Assembly: GCF_000359745.1 (NCBI RefSeq)
Contig: NZ_AQHN01000056.1
Span: 62,001-126,000 of the forward strand
Source of the DNA: Rhizobium freirei PRF 81
GTDB lineage: Bacteria; Pseudomonadota; Alphaproteobacteria; Rhizobiales; Rhizobiaceae
Length of the DNA: 64,000 nt
Direction: 5' to 3'
The position numbers and the translations under genes were made by a program. Below, piece after piece: positions 52,676 through 61,682 of this stretch (positions within the stretch are counted from its first letter, which is position 1; each line of letters starts with the position of its first letter). Under the pieces are notes generated by a model. That model saw only the letters and a list, made by a program, of their open reading frames with translations, was not told the DNA's origin and did no database searches.

Positions 52676-54271
52676 TTAGTCGACTGCGAACACCAGCGGC
52701 TTCGCCTGACGGATGGCCTGATGCGCAGTCAGCTTGGCAAGCACATCGTCGCCGAGCGGGCCATCGACATAGAGCAGCGCGATGGCATCGCCGCCCTGCC
52801 TGTCGCGACCGAGCTGGAAGTTGGCGATGTTGACGCCGGCGGAACCGAGCGTCGTGCCGATGAAACCGATCATGCCGGGAACGTCGGTGTTGGCGATATA
52901 GATCATGTGGTTGCCGACGTCGGCGTCGAGATTGATGCCCTTGATCTGGATGAAGCGCGGCTTGCCGTCCGAGAAGACGGTGCCGGCAACGGAGCGCGTC
53001 ATGCTGTCGGTGGTCACCGTCAGCTTGATGTAGCCGTCATAGACGCCGGTCTTGTCGCGTTTGACTTCGGCAAGCACGATGCCCTTTTCCTTGATCATGA
53101 TCGGCGCCGAAACCATGTTGACGTCGGCAACCTGATTGCGGATCAGGCCGGCAAGCAATGCGCTCGTCAGAGCCTTCGTGTTCATGCCGGCCGTCACGCC
53201 GTCGTAGAGGATCTCGATTTCCTTGATCGGATCTTCCGTGACCTGGCCGACGAAGGCGCCGAGAACATCGGCAAGCTTGATGAACGGCTTCAGGATCGGC
53301 GCTTCTTCAGCGGTGATTGAAGGCATGTTGATGGCGTTGGAAACCGCGCCCTTGACGAGATAGTCCGCCATCTGCTCGGCCACTTGCAAAGCTACGTTTT
53401 CCTGCGCTTCCGTGGTGGAGGCACCGAGATGCGGCGTGCAGACGACGTTCGGCAGGCCGAACAGCGGGCTTTCCTTGGCGGGCTCGACTTCGAAGACGTC
53501 GAAAGCAGCACCGGCGACGTGGCCAGACTTGATGGCGGCAGCAAGAGCAGCCTCGTCGACCAAACCGCCGCGGGCGCAGTTGATGATACGAACGCCTTGC
53601 TTCATCTTGGCGATCGCAGTCGCGTCGATGATGTTGCGGGTCTTGTCCGTCAGCGGCACATGCAGCGTGATGAAATCGGCGCGGGCAAAGAGCTCGTCGA
53701 GCTCGACCTTGGTGACGCCCATTTCCTCGGCGCGCTCCTTCGACAGGAACGGGTCGTAGGCAACGACATGCATCTTCAGGCCGATGGCGCGAGCAATCAC
53801 GATGGAGCCGATATTGCCGGCGCCGATGACGCCGAGCGTCTTGCCGGTGATTTCGACACCCATGAACTTCGACTTTTCCCACTTGCCAGCCTGGGTCGAG
53901 GCATCGGCAGATGGAAGCTGACGAGCAACCGCAAACATCAGCGCGATCGCGTGCTCGGCGGTCGTGATCGAATTGCCGAACGGCGTGTTCATGACGATGA
54001 TACCGCGGCGCGAGGCAGCCGGAATATCGACATTGTCGACGCCGATGCCGGCGCGGCCGACGACCTTGAGGTTCTTCGCCGCTTCGATGATCTTCTCGGT
54101 CACCTTGGTGGCCGAACGGATGGCGAGACCATCGTAATTGCCGATGATTTCGAACAGCTTATCCTTGTCCTTGCCGAGCTGCGGCTGAAAATCGACTTCA
54201 ACGCCACGATCGCGGAAGATCTGGACGGCGGTTTCCGACAGTTCGTCGGATACGAGAACGCGAGGTGCCAT
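52676..54271 (-). CDS. serA: D-3-phosphoglycerate dehydrogenase
   Basis: 531 aa, the long form. Domain order: substrate and NAD-binding (GVIGAGNIGSIV near 146), catalytic Arg in NCARGGLVDE, Glu in FEVEPAKESP, His in TPHLGAST, then the ASB domain and an ACT domain at the end (NTDVPGMIGFIGTTLG) likely serving regulation by L-serine. First step of serine synthesis. ATG has GGAGG upstream. Divergent partner is none; serC lies upstream on the same strand. Confidence 0.95.
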   Translation of the reverse strand: MAPRVLVSDELSETAVQIFRDRGVEVDFQPQLGKDKDKLFEIIGNYDGLAIRSATKVTEKIIEAAKNLKVVGRAGIGVDNVDIPAASRRGIIVMNTPFGNSITTAEHAIALMFAVARQLPSADASTQAGKWEKSKFMGVEITGKTLGVIGAGNIGSIVIARAIGLKMHVVAYDPFLSKERAEEMGVTKVELDELFARADFITLHVPLTDKTRNIIDATAIAKMKQGVRIINCARGGLVDEAALAAAIKSGHVAGAAFDVFEVEPAKESPLFGLPNVVCTPHLGASTTEAQENVALQVAEQMADYLVKGAVSNAINMPSITAEEAPILKPFIKLADVLGAFVGQVTEDPIKEIEILYDGVTAGMNTKALTSALLAGLIRNQVADVNMVSAPIMIKEKGIVLAEVKRDKTGVYDGYIKLTVTTDSMTRSVAGTVFSDGKPRFIQIKGINLDADVGNHMIYIANTDVPGMIGFIGTTLGSAGVNIANFQLGRDRQGGDAIALLYVDGPLGDDVLAKLTAHQAIRQAKPLVFAVD

Positions 54272-54300
54272 GGAGGCCTCCTGAAAAAGTCACCTAAGAC

Positions 54301-54357
54301 GAGCAATTCCACGAAAAATGCGAAACGGTTTTCCGGTCGGAATTGCGTGAAAACAAC
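54301..54357. repeat. Dispersed rhizobial intergenic repeat, copy D
   Basis: GAGCAATTCCACGAAAAATG ... GGTTTTCCGGTCGGAATTGC then AAAACAA, a full copy in the 144-nt serC-serA gap. It separates two genes of one pathway without a terminator signature. Confidence 0.8.
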
Positions 54358-54415
54358 GAGAATTTCGGGATGCTGGGCTCCGCCTCTTCTGGCGGAGCCA
54401 TAAACGCTTCAAACC

Positions 54416-55594
54416 TCAGGCAGCAGCCTGGGAGAGCGTCGCCTTCTGCGTTTCGAAGGCCCAGGCAAGCCAGGGCATCAGCTTCTGCATGTCGGCAGCT
54501 TCGATGGTCGCACCTGCCCAGATACGCAGGCCCGACGGGGCGTCACGATAGTGGCCGACGTCATAAGCGACGCCTTCCTTCTCAAGCAGCGCGACCAGGC
54601 CCTTGGCGAAGTTCGCCTGACCATCGGCATCGAGAGCGACGACATCCTTGTCGACGATCTTCAGGCAGACGGACGTGTTGGATTCCGTCTCGGCCTTGAC
54701 GGCGAGATTGGCGATCCAGTCGTTGGCGGCGACGAAATCATGGATGACCTTGGCATTGGCATCGGCACGGCCGATCAGCGCCCTCAGGCCGCCGAGGTCC
54801 TTGGCCCACAGCAGAGCGTCGATATAGTCCTCGACGCAGAGCATCGAAGGCGTGTTGATCGTCTCACCGGTGAAGATACCTTCGATCAGCTTGCCGCCGC
54901 TGGTCATGCGGAAGATCTTCGGCAGCGGCCAGGCCGGTACGTAAGTGGTCAGGCGCTCGACGGCGCGCGGCGACAGGATGATGACGCCATGTGCGCCCTC
55001 GCCGCCCAGAACCTTCTGCCAGGAGAAGGTGACGACGTCGAGCTTGGCAAAATCGAGGTTCTGAGCGAAAGCTGCCGAGGTGGCGTCGCAGATCGTCAGG
55101 CCCTTGCGATCGGCCGGAATGAAATCGGCATTCGGAACGCGCACGCCGGAGGTGGTGCCGTTCCAGGTGAAGACCACATCGCGGTCGAAATCGACAGCGG
55201 AAAGATCGGGCAGCTCGCCGTAGCCGGCTTCAAGCTTGCGCACGTCCTTGAGCTTCAGCTGCTTGACGACATCGGTGACCCAGCCGGCACCGAAGCTTTC
55301 CCAGGCAAGCATGTCGACGCCACGGTCGCCGAGCAGCGACCAGAGCGCCATTTCGACGGCGCCGGTGTCGGAAGCCGGAACGATGCCTATGCGATAATCC
55401 GCCGGCACCTCAAGAATTTCACGGGTAAGATCGATGGCCTGCTTCAGCTTGGCTTTGCCGACCTTCGCGCGGTGCGAACGGCCAAGGGCCGCGTCGGAAA
55501 GAGCGTCAAGCGTCCAACCGGGGCGCTTCGAGCATGGACCAGAAGAGAAATGGGTATTATCCGGACGGATGTCCGGCTTGGCGAGCTTAGTCAT
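54416..55594 (-). CDS. serC: Phosphoserine aminotransferase
   Basis: 392 aa PLP enzyme of the alphaproteobacterial SerC type. PLP Lys in [14 protein letters not shown]; substrate segment [12 protein letters not shown] at the N-terminus; [10 protein letters not shown] and [16 protein letters not shown] for PLP contacts. It converts 3-phosphohydroxypyruvate to phosphoserine, the step after SerA. ATG at 55594 follows GAGAGGA. The pair serC-serA is standard in rhizobia. Confidence 0.94.
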   Translation of the reverse strand: MTKLAKPDIRPDNTHFSSGPCSKRPGWTLDALSDAALGRSHRAKVGKAKLKQAIDLTREILEVPADYRIGIVPASDTGAVEMALWSLLGDRGVDMLAWESFGAGWVTDVVKQLKLKDVRKLEAGYGELPDLSAVDFDRDVVFTWNGTTSGVRVPNADFIPADRKGLTICDATSAAFAQNLDFAKLDVVTFSWQKVLGGEGAHGVIILSPRAVERLTTYVPAWPLPKIFRMTSGGKLIEGIFTGETINTPSMLCVEDYIDALLWAKDLGGLRALIGRADANAKVIHDFVAANDWIANLAVKAETESNTSVCLKIVDKDVVALDADGQANFAKGLVALLEKEGVAYDVGHYRDAPSGLRIWAGATIEAADMQKLMPWLAWAFETQKATLSQAAA

Positions 55595-55858
55595 GATGCT
55601 ATCCTCTCAGATAGAAAGCTCCTCGTTGGGGAGGAGTGTCCCGCCGCCGGGTATATTGGAAGCCGCTCGTAAGCGCAATAGCAAAATACACGGGCGCCAC
55701 CGCTTCACCAATTCATGGAGAAGGCTTGATCAAGGCAACCTACGCGCAATGCAATCAAATTAAGTTTAGCTGCACAAAGCTGGTTTCGGTGACGATCCGT
55801 ACTCATATCAGATCGACGCCGACCGATTGGCGTCACCGGAAAATGACAAGTGTGCTCG

Positions 55859-56644
55859 ATGTCCATAACTGCACTCGCCAAAGCCCCTCTTCAGCCTGCT
55901 CAGCCCATACCAATCTATCTGATCAACATCGACCGAGCGGCGGATAGGCTGGCGGAAATTCAGCGGCAGAGCAGCGAATTCAATTTCCGGTTCGAGCGCA
56001 TCAATGGCGTCGACGGCGCGCTTGTCCCCCGGTCGCAATGGATCGATGTCGACCACGCGCGCTTTCAACGGCGGCATGGCAGAACCATCCTGCCCGGTGA
56101 ATACGGCTGCTACCGCAGCCACCTGATGGCCTTGCGCCAATTTCTGGCCAGCAGCGACGAAATAGCCGTCGTCATAGAAGATGATGTGGCTCTGGGCGGG
56201 GATTTCCTCGATCGCGCCATGGCAGCCAAAGAGGCCGCACCCACGGCCGATCTGATCAAGCTCGTCAATCATCGCTGGCACGGCTTTCGCACGATGGCGG
56301 GCAGCCGGAAGGGGGACGTTGTCGGCCGTTGCCTTTTCGGTCCCCAGGGTTCGACGGCATGCTATCTCGTCACGCGCAGTGGAGCCGAGAGAATCGTGAA
56401 GTCGCTGACCGTCATGTCCCTCCCCTGGGATGTCGCCATCGAACGCGGCTGGGATACACAGATCTCCATATTCACCACCCGCACCAATGTCGCCGGCTTC
56501 AGCCGGCTGAAGGGACTTACGATGGTCGGCTGGCGCCGCGACTATCGTGCCGCCAAATCCTCGGCGTGGCGGAGGATACCCGCACATCTGTTTCGTGTTT
56601 CGGATTTCTTCCGACGGATCGCTTACGTTCTGACGAAGCGGTAG
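55859..56644 (+). CDS. Glycosyltransferase family 25 protein
   Basis: 261 aa lipooligosaccharide galactosyl/glucosyltransferase-like. IPIYLINIDRAADRL starts the fold, followed by ERINGVDG, the block LPGEYGCYRSHLMALRQFL and the acidic metal motif VVIEDDVAL, all GT25 signatures. The ATG at 55859 is preferred over GTG 55850; no strong ribosome binding site. It probably extends LPS core or surface glycan. Divergent from serC. Confidence 0.87.
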   Translation: MSITALAKAPLQPAQPIPIYLINIDRAADRLAEIQRQSSEFNFRFERINGVDGALVPRSQWIDVDHARFQRRHGRTILPGEYGCYRSHLMALRQFLASSDEIAVVIEDDVALGGDFLDRAMAAKEAAPTADLIKLVNHRWHGFRTMAGSRKGDVVGRCLFGPQGSTACYLVTRSGAERIVKSLTVMSLPWDVAIERGWDTQISIFTTRTNVAGFSRLKGLTMVGWRRDYRAAKSSAWRRIPAHLFRVSDFFRRIAYVLTKR

Positions 56645-56647
56645 CTG

Positions 56648-56749
56648 GAGCATTTCCAGGAAAAGTGCGCGGCTGTTTCCCGTCCGGAATACGTAAAGAA
56701 ACAAGAGGATAGAGCGTTTTCGCGATTCGAAGAAGAGCGGAAATGCTCT
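56648..56749. repeat. Dispersed rhizobial intergenic repeat, copy E (complete)
   Basis: The longest copy, 102 nt: GAGCATTTCCAGGAAAAGTG at the left, TTTCCCGTCCGGAATACG in the middle and inverted end GGAAATGCTCT at 56739-56749. The ends are inverted repeats, so the full element is a palindromic unit. Confidence 0.85.
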
Positions 56750-56756
56750 AACCGGC

Positions 56757-57584
56757 CTACCAGGTGGTGATCCGGAGACCGATCCTTATCTCATGACGCG
56801 ACAGCGCGCCATCGCGCCCCATCATGCCGGCGCCCGCCGCCGAATCAGCAGCGGAAGCACCGAACATGTCGCCGCCCGCGATATGGGAGAAGCGATAGCC
56901 GAGATCGACCTTTACGTTCGGCGCAACCTCATAGGCAACGCCAGCCATCAAGGCATAGGTCAAGCGCCAATCGCTGTCCCCGGCATAGCGCGTGCTGACG
57001 GAGGCCGCGCCGCCGCAGCCCGAAATGCCGTCGACGCACGAACCGATCGCATTGACGCTGCTCCAGGAAACCCGCGTCGCGCCGAGACCGGCGCCGACAT
57101 AGGGTGTGAGACCGGCGACCGTGCCAAGATCGACATAGCCGTTCACCATCAGACTGCCCGCCCTGAAGGAAGAGCGCGCCTTGGTGGAGCAACCGGTGCC
57201 CCCCGCCCCGCCGGAGCAGGGCATATCGCTCGAGATACGACCATTGAAATCGTCGCTGAAGAAGTCGCCGGTGACGTCTGCACGGAACAGATCGTTGAAC
57301 TGATAGCCGACACCCAACCCGCCGGAAAAGTCGCCGCCGAAGCGGTTGGAATCGAAGCGACCCGAACTATAGCTGCCGCCGGCCGGATCGTAGGTGCGCA
57401 ACGTCGTGGCGCTGCGGCTGGCATTGACGGCGTAGCCGAGATCGCCGCGCACGTACCATCCCTTCGCGTCCTTGACGCTCACTTCGGCCATCTTGATCTC
57501 AGGCGGCGCATCGCCGGCAAGGGCAGCACCGGCCGATGCGCCTGCGATCGCTGCGGCCAGCGCCAAAGCGTCAAAACGGATCAT
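56757..57584 (-). CDS. Outer-membrane beta-barrel protein (Omp25/OmpA-like family), first of tandem pair
   Basis: 275 aa. Signal peptide in the first 23 residues (MIRFDALALAAAIAGASAGA). Mature part begins KGWYVRGDLGYAV and has alternating beta strands, VGYQFNDLFRADVTGDFF and PYVGAGLGATRVSW. A conserved DLGYRFSHIAGGDMFG block near the end and C-terminal aromatic-rich strand IRIGLRITTW match rhizobial Omp25-like porin relatives. ATG at 57584 has GAGGGG. A repeat follows it. Confidence 0.85.
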   Translation of the reverse strand: MIRFDALALAAAIAGASAGAALAGDAPPEIKMAEVSVKDAKGWYVRGDLGYAVNASRSATTLRTYDPAGGSYSSGRFDSNRFGGDFSGGLGVGYQFNDLFRADVTGDFFSDDFNGRISSDMPCSGGAGGTGCSTKARSSFRAGSLMVNGYVDLGTVAGLTPYVGAGLGATRVSWSSVNAIGSCVDGISGCGGAASVSTRYAGDSDWRLTYALMAGVAYEVAPNVKVDLGYRFSHIAGGDMFGASAADSAAGAGMMGRDGALSRHEIRIGLRITTW

Positions 57585-57778
57585 TACCCCTCGCCTTCCA
57601 TCCAAGTGCGGATGCCCGCCTATCGAACCGCTGGCCTTTGTTGCTCCGGCAAGGGCTCGAAAGAGAGCCCGTGACCGGGAAGCCGCCATTCTCATTTCAT
57701 TAACCATAGGGAATTCATGGTTAATGAAGGTTTAAAGCGGGGGAAATTAGCTTAACGAGAAGATGGAAAAGCAAGAGC

Positions 57779-57812
57779 CGCCCGGAGGGAAACCGGACGG
57801 CTTTTCAATATC
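57779..57812 (-). terminator. Terminator between the two outer-membrane genes
   Basis: Stem formed by GCCGCCCGG and CCGGACGGC around a short AGGGAAA loop. Both strands have T-rich sequence after it; placed 15-50 nt beyond the stop of the upstream outer-membrane gene. Confidence 0.75.
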
Positions 57813-57827
57813 TTATGCAAAAAGCGC

Positions 57828-58673
57828 TTACTTGTAGACCGGCTGGACCGGGATATCGGCAGGCGGCATGTAGCTTGCAGTCTGGCAACCGCCGAAGGTG
57901 TAGCGGGCACCGATGCGGGCTTCATGCAGGTTGATGCCCTTGTCGTAGCCAGGGCCGCCATTTTCCGCGTAGCCGAACATGTCGCCACCCTGGATATGAC
58001 GGTAGCGATAGCCGACATCAGCCTTGAGGTTGCAGCTCAGGTCGATGGAGGTACCGGCCATCAGCGCATAAGTGAAGCGCCAGCTGCCGCGGCCATTATG
58101 ATTGACGGATCCGTCGCAAGAGTCCGGATTGGCGTCCGAGCACGACGTGTTGTTCAGCTTGTCCCATTTGACATAGGTGCCGCCGATACCGGCGCCGACA
58201 TAGGGCGTAAATACGCTGTAGGTGCCGAGGTCGACATAAGCGTTGGCAAGCAAGCTATAGGCCGTCATCGACGCCAGATCGCGAGAGGTCGCAGGCACAG
58301 CCGTGAAACCCGGGCCGCAGGCGCCGCAATCGCCCTTCGTCGAGCCCTTGAAATCGGACTTGAAGAGATAGTCCAGCGTCACGTCGGTCCGGAGATAGTT
58401 GTTGATCTGATAACCGACACCGCCGCCGAGCGTGAGGTTACCATCAAGCTTCGCGCTGTCGAAATCCACCAGGCTGGCATTGGACCCCTGGAAATAGTTC
58501 GCGCCGCGCAGGTTCGCAAAGGCGTAGCCGACATCGCCGCGCAGATACCAACCGCTGGACTGGGCGACAGCCACCTCCGGCTGCGGCTGCGGCTCTGGCG
58601 TATAAAGATCTGCAGAAAAGGCTGACGTGCCGACAAGCAAACTGGCAAGTGCGCCGATCACGGTTTTCATCAT
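57828..58673 (-). CDS. Outer-membrane beta-barrel protein, second of tandem pair
   Basis: 281 aa paralogue of the next gene. Signal peptide MMKTVIGALASLLVGTSAFS; mature part with GWYLRGDVGYAFANLRG, INNYLRTDVTLDYLF, PYVGAGIGGTYVKW and DVGYRYRHIQGGDMFG. Six Cys (KGDCGACG, NTSCSDANPDSCDG and others) could form loop disulfides. Start at 58673 (ATG ATG) after GGAGCC. Likely abundant surface protein; ligand unknown. Confidence 0.86.
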   Translation of the reverse strand: MMKTVIGALASLLVGTSAFSADLYTPEPQPQPEVAVAQSSGWYLRGDVGYAFANLRGANYFQGSNASLVDFDSAKLDGNLTLGGGVGYQINNYLRTDVTLDYLFKSDFKGSTKGDCGACGPGFTAVPATSRDLASMTAYSLLANAYVDLGTYSVFTPYVGAGIGGTYVKWDKLNNTSCSDANPDSCDGSVNHNGRGSWRFTYALMAGTSIDLSCNLKADVGYRYRHIQGGDMFGYAENGGPGYDKGINLHEARIGARYTFGGCQTASYMPPADIPVQPVYK

Positions 58674-58966
58674 GGTTTTGGCTCCAAATTTCTTGCCATT
58701 GGCACAGCAGATGCTTGCCAATCGAAAAGACCTGAGCGGAATAATGAGGAAAAGGAGTTAAAACCTGATTAACTACGAATGTTTACCTTGTTTTACTGAA
58801 GACTTATACTGTATCAGGCATATTATGTAACGATAAATAATAAGCAAAAATAGAGAGATACGAGAACCCTCCGCGCACTCGCACCGGGCAAAGCATAGGT
58901 TCGGGCGGGCGGTCTTACAGAAACCTCTAAACCAATTGGCAAGAATCCGATCGCTACAGTGCAGCC

Positions 58967-59545
58967 GTGAGTTCACTCAGGAGGAAGTCACTGACCTACC
59001 AACGGAATATATGCACCTGCCTGTGCCTGATCTTCGCCTTCCTGGGCTCCATCGCTCAAGCCCATGCGATGCCGGTAAAGCCCGTCGCCGCCACGGCATG
59101 GAACAAGGGGCGCGAAACGGGATTGCCCATCCCCCGTTTCGCTTCGCTCAAGGCTCAAAAGGCGCGCATGCGGGTCGGCCCATCGACGATCTATGCGACG
59201 AAATGGATCTACATGAAGCCTGGCCTTCCGATGGAAATCATCGACGAGTATGGCCACTGGCGGCAGGTTCGCGACTATACCGGCGTGACCGGATGGATGC
59301 ACAGCGCCCTCCTCTCCGGAACGCGCATGGCCGTTGTTGCCCCTTGGCTGACGAAAAACGCCATGCTGCGCGCCAATCCGGAACCGACCGGCACGCCGGT
59401 TGCCCAGCTGCAGCCGCGCGTTCTGCTGTCGCTGCACTCCTGCACCGGAGCCTGGTGTCGCGTTTCCGCCAGGGAACATTCGGCGCGGGGCTATGTCAGA
59501 CAGGACAAGCTCTGGGGCGCCTATCCCGGCGAAATGTTCCAATAA
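58967..59545 (+). CDS. Secreted SH3-like domain protein
   Basis: 192 aa. Signal-like segment ICTCLCLIFAFLGSIAQAHA, then two bacterial SH3 domains: ARMRVGPSTIYATKWIY ... GHWRQVRDYTGVTGWMHSALL and MLRANPEPTGTPVAQLQP ... GAWCRVSAREHSARGYVRQ. They probably bind cell wall peptides. A GTG at 58967 opens the frame; the only strong ribosome binding site AGGAGG (58979-58984) is downstream of it and six bases before a CTG, leaving the start open. Confidence 0.8.
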   Translation: MSSLRRKSLTYQRNICTCLCLIFAFLGSIAQAHAMPVKPVAATAWNKGRETGLPIPRFASLKAQKARMRVGPSTIYATKWIYMKPGLPMEIIDEYGHWRQVRDYTGVTGWMHSALLSGTRMAVVAPWLTKNAMLRANPEPTGTPVAQLQPRVLLSLHSCTGAWCRVSAREHSARGYVRQDKLWGAYPGEMFQ

Positions 59546-59636
59546 ACAACCAACCTGCGAAGAGCGACAAAGCAGCGCGGCCGCCCTCGTTAAAGGCGGC
59601 CGTCGATCTGATTGACGATGATGTCCGATCTGCCGC

Positions 59637-60989
59637 TCAGGCGGCCGTGCGCACGCTCGAGATGACGTCGATCAGCCCGCCGACGATACGTTCGATCTGG
59701 CTGCGATCGTCGCCCTCCGCCATAACGCGGATCAACGGCTCGGTGCCGGACGGGCGGATCACCAGGCGGCCATTGCGGGCAAGTTCGCTTTCGGCATCGG
59801 CAATCGCTTTGCGCACCTGACTGTCTTCCAGCGGCCTGCCACCGGAAATACGCACGTTGCGCAGCAATTGCGGCACCGGCTCGAAACGGCGGCAAACTTC
59901 GCTGACCGGCTTGCCGGTGCGCTTCACCGCGGCAAGGATCTGCAGGGCGGCGACGAGGCCGTCGCCCGTCGTCCCATAATCGGAAAGTACGATATGGCCG
60001 GATTGCTCGCCGCCGACATTGAAATTGTTCTGGCGCATGTGCTCGACGACATAGCGGTCGCCGACGGCCGTGCGGGCGAGCGACAGGCCGCGCTCGTCCA
60101 GGAAGCGTTCCAGACCAAGGTTGGACATGACGGTCGCCACGATGCCATTGCCACGCAACAGCTGGCTCTCGGCCCAGCTTTCGGCGATAACGGCCATCAG
60201 TTGATCGCCATCGATGATCGTGCCGGCTTCGTCGACGATGATGACGCGATCGGCATCGCCATCCAGCGCGATGCCGATATCGGCACGCACTTCATCCACC
60301 TTCTTCTGCAACGCTACCGGGCTGGTGGAGCCGCAGTTCAGATTGATATTCGTGCCGTTCGGCTCGTTACCGATCGTCACGACCTCGGCACCAAGCTCCC
60401 AAAGGGCGGCCGGGGCAACCTTGTAGGCAGCACCATTGGCGCAGTCGATGGCGATGCGCAGCCCTTGCAGCGTGACGTCGCGCGGCAGCGTACGCTTGAC
60501 GTGTTCGATATAGCGGTCATGGACGCCGTCGACACGCTTTGCACGGCCAATATTCTCGGCCTTGGCAAGATGCTCCGAAATATCTCTATCGAGCATGTCC
60601 TCGATCTTCATTTCAAGATCGTCGGACAGCTTGTAGCCATCGGGGCCGAAAAGCTTGATGCCGTTGTCTTCGTACGGATTGTGAGAGGCGGAAATCATGA
60701 CACCGATATCGGCGCGCAGCGAACGCGTCAGCATCGCGACGGCAGGCGTCGGAATAGGCCCGAGAACGAAGGCATCAACGCCGGCGGCCGTGAAGCCCGC
60801 GACCATCGCGTTCTCCAGCATGTAACCGGAAAGGCGCGTGTCCTTGCCGATGACCACTCGGTGACGGTGACTGCCTCGCTGGAAGATCGTGCCTGCAGCG
60901 ATACCCACGCGCATGGCAAGATCCGGCGTCATCGGATAGGTATTGGATTGACCGCGAATTCCGTCGGTTCCGAAATAGCGACGTTTCAT
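59637..60989 (-). CDS. glmM: Phosphoglucosamine mutase
   Basis: 450 aa. Active-site phosphoserine in [13 protein letters not shown]; Mg2+ loop [12 protein letters not shown]; sugar loop [13 protein letters not shown]; phosphate-binding [15 protein letters not shown]. It interconverts glucosamine-6- and -1-phosphate for peptidoglycan and LPS. ATG at 60989 follows GGGAGTGCAT; the frame remains open to 61073 without support. Confidence 0.95.
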   Translation of the reverse strand: MKRRYFGTDGIRGQSNTYPMTPDLAMRVGIAAGTIFQRGSHRHRVVIGKDTRLSGYMLENAMVAGFTAAGVDAFVLGPIPTPAVAMLTRSLRADIGVMISASHNPYEDNGIKLFGPDGYKLSDDLEMKIEDMLDRDISEHLAKAENIGRAKRVDGVHDRYIEHVKRTLPRDVTLQGLRIAIDCANGAAYKVAPAALWELGAEVVTIGNEPNGTNINLNCGSTSPVALQKKVDEVRADIGIALDGDADRVIIVDEAGTIIDGDQLMAVIAESWAESQLLRGNGIVATVMSNLGLERFLDERGLSLARTAVGDRYVVEHMRQNNFNVGGEQSGHIVLSDYGTTGDGLVAALQILAAVKRTGKPVSEVCRRFEPVPQLLRNVRISGGRPLEDSQVRKAIADAESELARNGRLVIRPSGTEPLIRVMAEGDDRSQIERIVGGLIDVISSVRTAA

Positions 60990-61166
60990 ATGCACTCCCG
61001 TGATTGCAGCGTCCCTCTGTGGGACTGCGGCATCCCGTTCACCTCCACTGAATTCCGTGGGCGGCGCGAACATCGATGCTTGAGGCTCATGCCATAGATC
61101 GCAAAACTCGGCACGTAAATTACCAAGAAAGCGTATTACAACGCGTTACCATTAATAAGCACTAAA

Positions 61167-61203
61167 AAAGGCTGATCCCCAATGAAACGGAACCAGCCTC
61201 CTA
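61167..61203 (-). terminator. Terminator downstream of the GDCCVxC gene
   Basis: On the minus strand AGGCTGGTTCC ... GGGATCAGCCT then TTTTTT. An imperfect stem with U-tract, beginning about 70 nt past the gene's stop. Confidence 0.7.
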
Positions 61204-61273
61204 GTCTATCGGCGTAAATGCAGTGGCCGTTGGTATGGCAGCGGTTGAAAACGTATACTACCCTCGCACATCC

Positions 61274-61492
61274 TTAACGGCGTTGCCCTTCCTGCATCTG
61301 GACCGGCGGGCAAGGAACGGTTCCGTATGAACAGAACACGCAACAGTCGCCGGGCTTCGGCCGAAGGATGGCACCGCAGCCCTTGCAATCATAGAAATGC
61401 TGGCAGGCATCGGTCGGCATGATTTCGGTCGCCGCAAAGCGGCAGATCGGGCAGGTAATGGTTGAGCTGAGGATCACAGATGCGTCACGCAC
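61274..61492 (-). CDS. GDCCVxC-domain small cysteine-rich protein
   Basis: 72 aa with ten cysteine-related positions: TCPICRF, DACQHFYDCKGCGA and the diagnostic GDCCVFCSYGTVPCPP. The pairs suggest a metal-binding treble clef; some relatives have selenocysteine in the motif, and some are found near mercury/metal resistance genes. The start is uncertain: GTG 61492 gives the annotated form and GTG 61477 the shorter one; neither has a strong ribosome binding site. Confidence 0.78.
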   Translation of the reverse strand: MRDASVILSSTITCPICRFAATEIMPTDACQHFYDCKGCGAILRPKPGDCCVFCSYGTVPCPPVQMQEGQRR

Positions 61493-61615
61493 AGAGATAT
61501 CCGATCTTCAGTAAGGTAGTGTCGGCTTACCGAGTGCAGCACTCGGGTTATTATCGATGGTCGGGCTACCATCGACTGCAACCTCGGCTTCCCTTCGTTA
61601 CTCTCACTCATCAAA

Positions 61616-61656
61616 AAGAGGCCAGATCCCTATTCAAAGGAGAACTGGCCTCTTCG
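61616..61656 (-). terminator. Terminator of ftsH
   Basis: Perfect stem AAGAGGCCAG / CTGGCCTCTT around a 20-nt loop. On the minus strand it is followed by TTTT, about 30 nt beyond the ftsH stop. Confidence 0.88.
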
Positions 61657-61682
61657 TTTGCATAATCAATCGGCTCCGTGCG

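Noticed and set aside
59868..61097. 409-codon plus-strand frame opposite glmM
   Set aside because: Antisense of a conserved housekeeping gene and without any protein family features.
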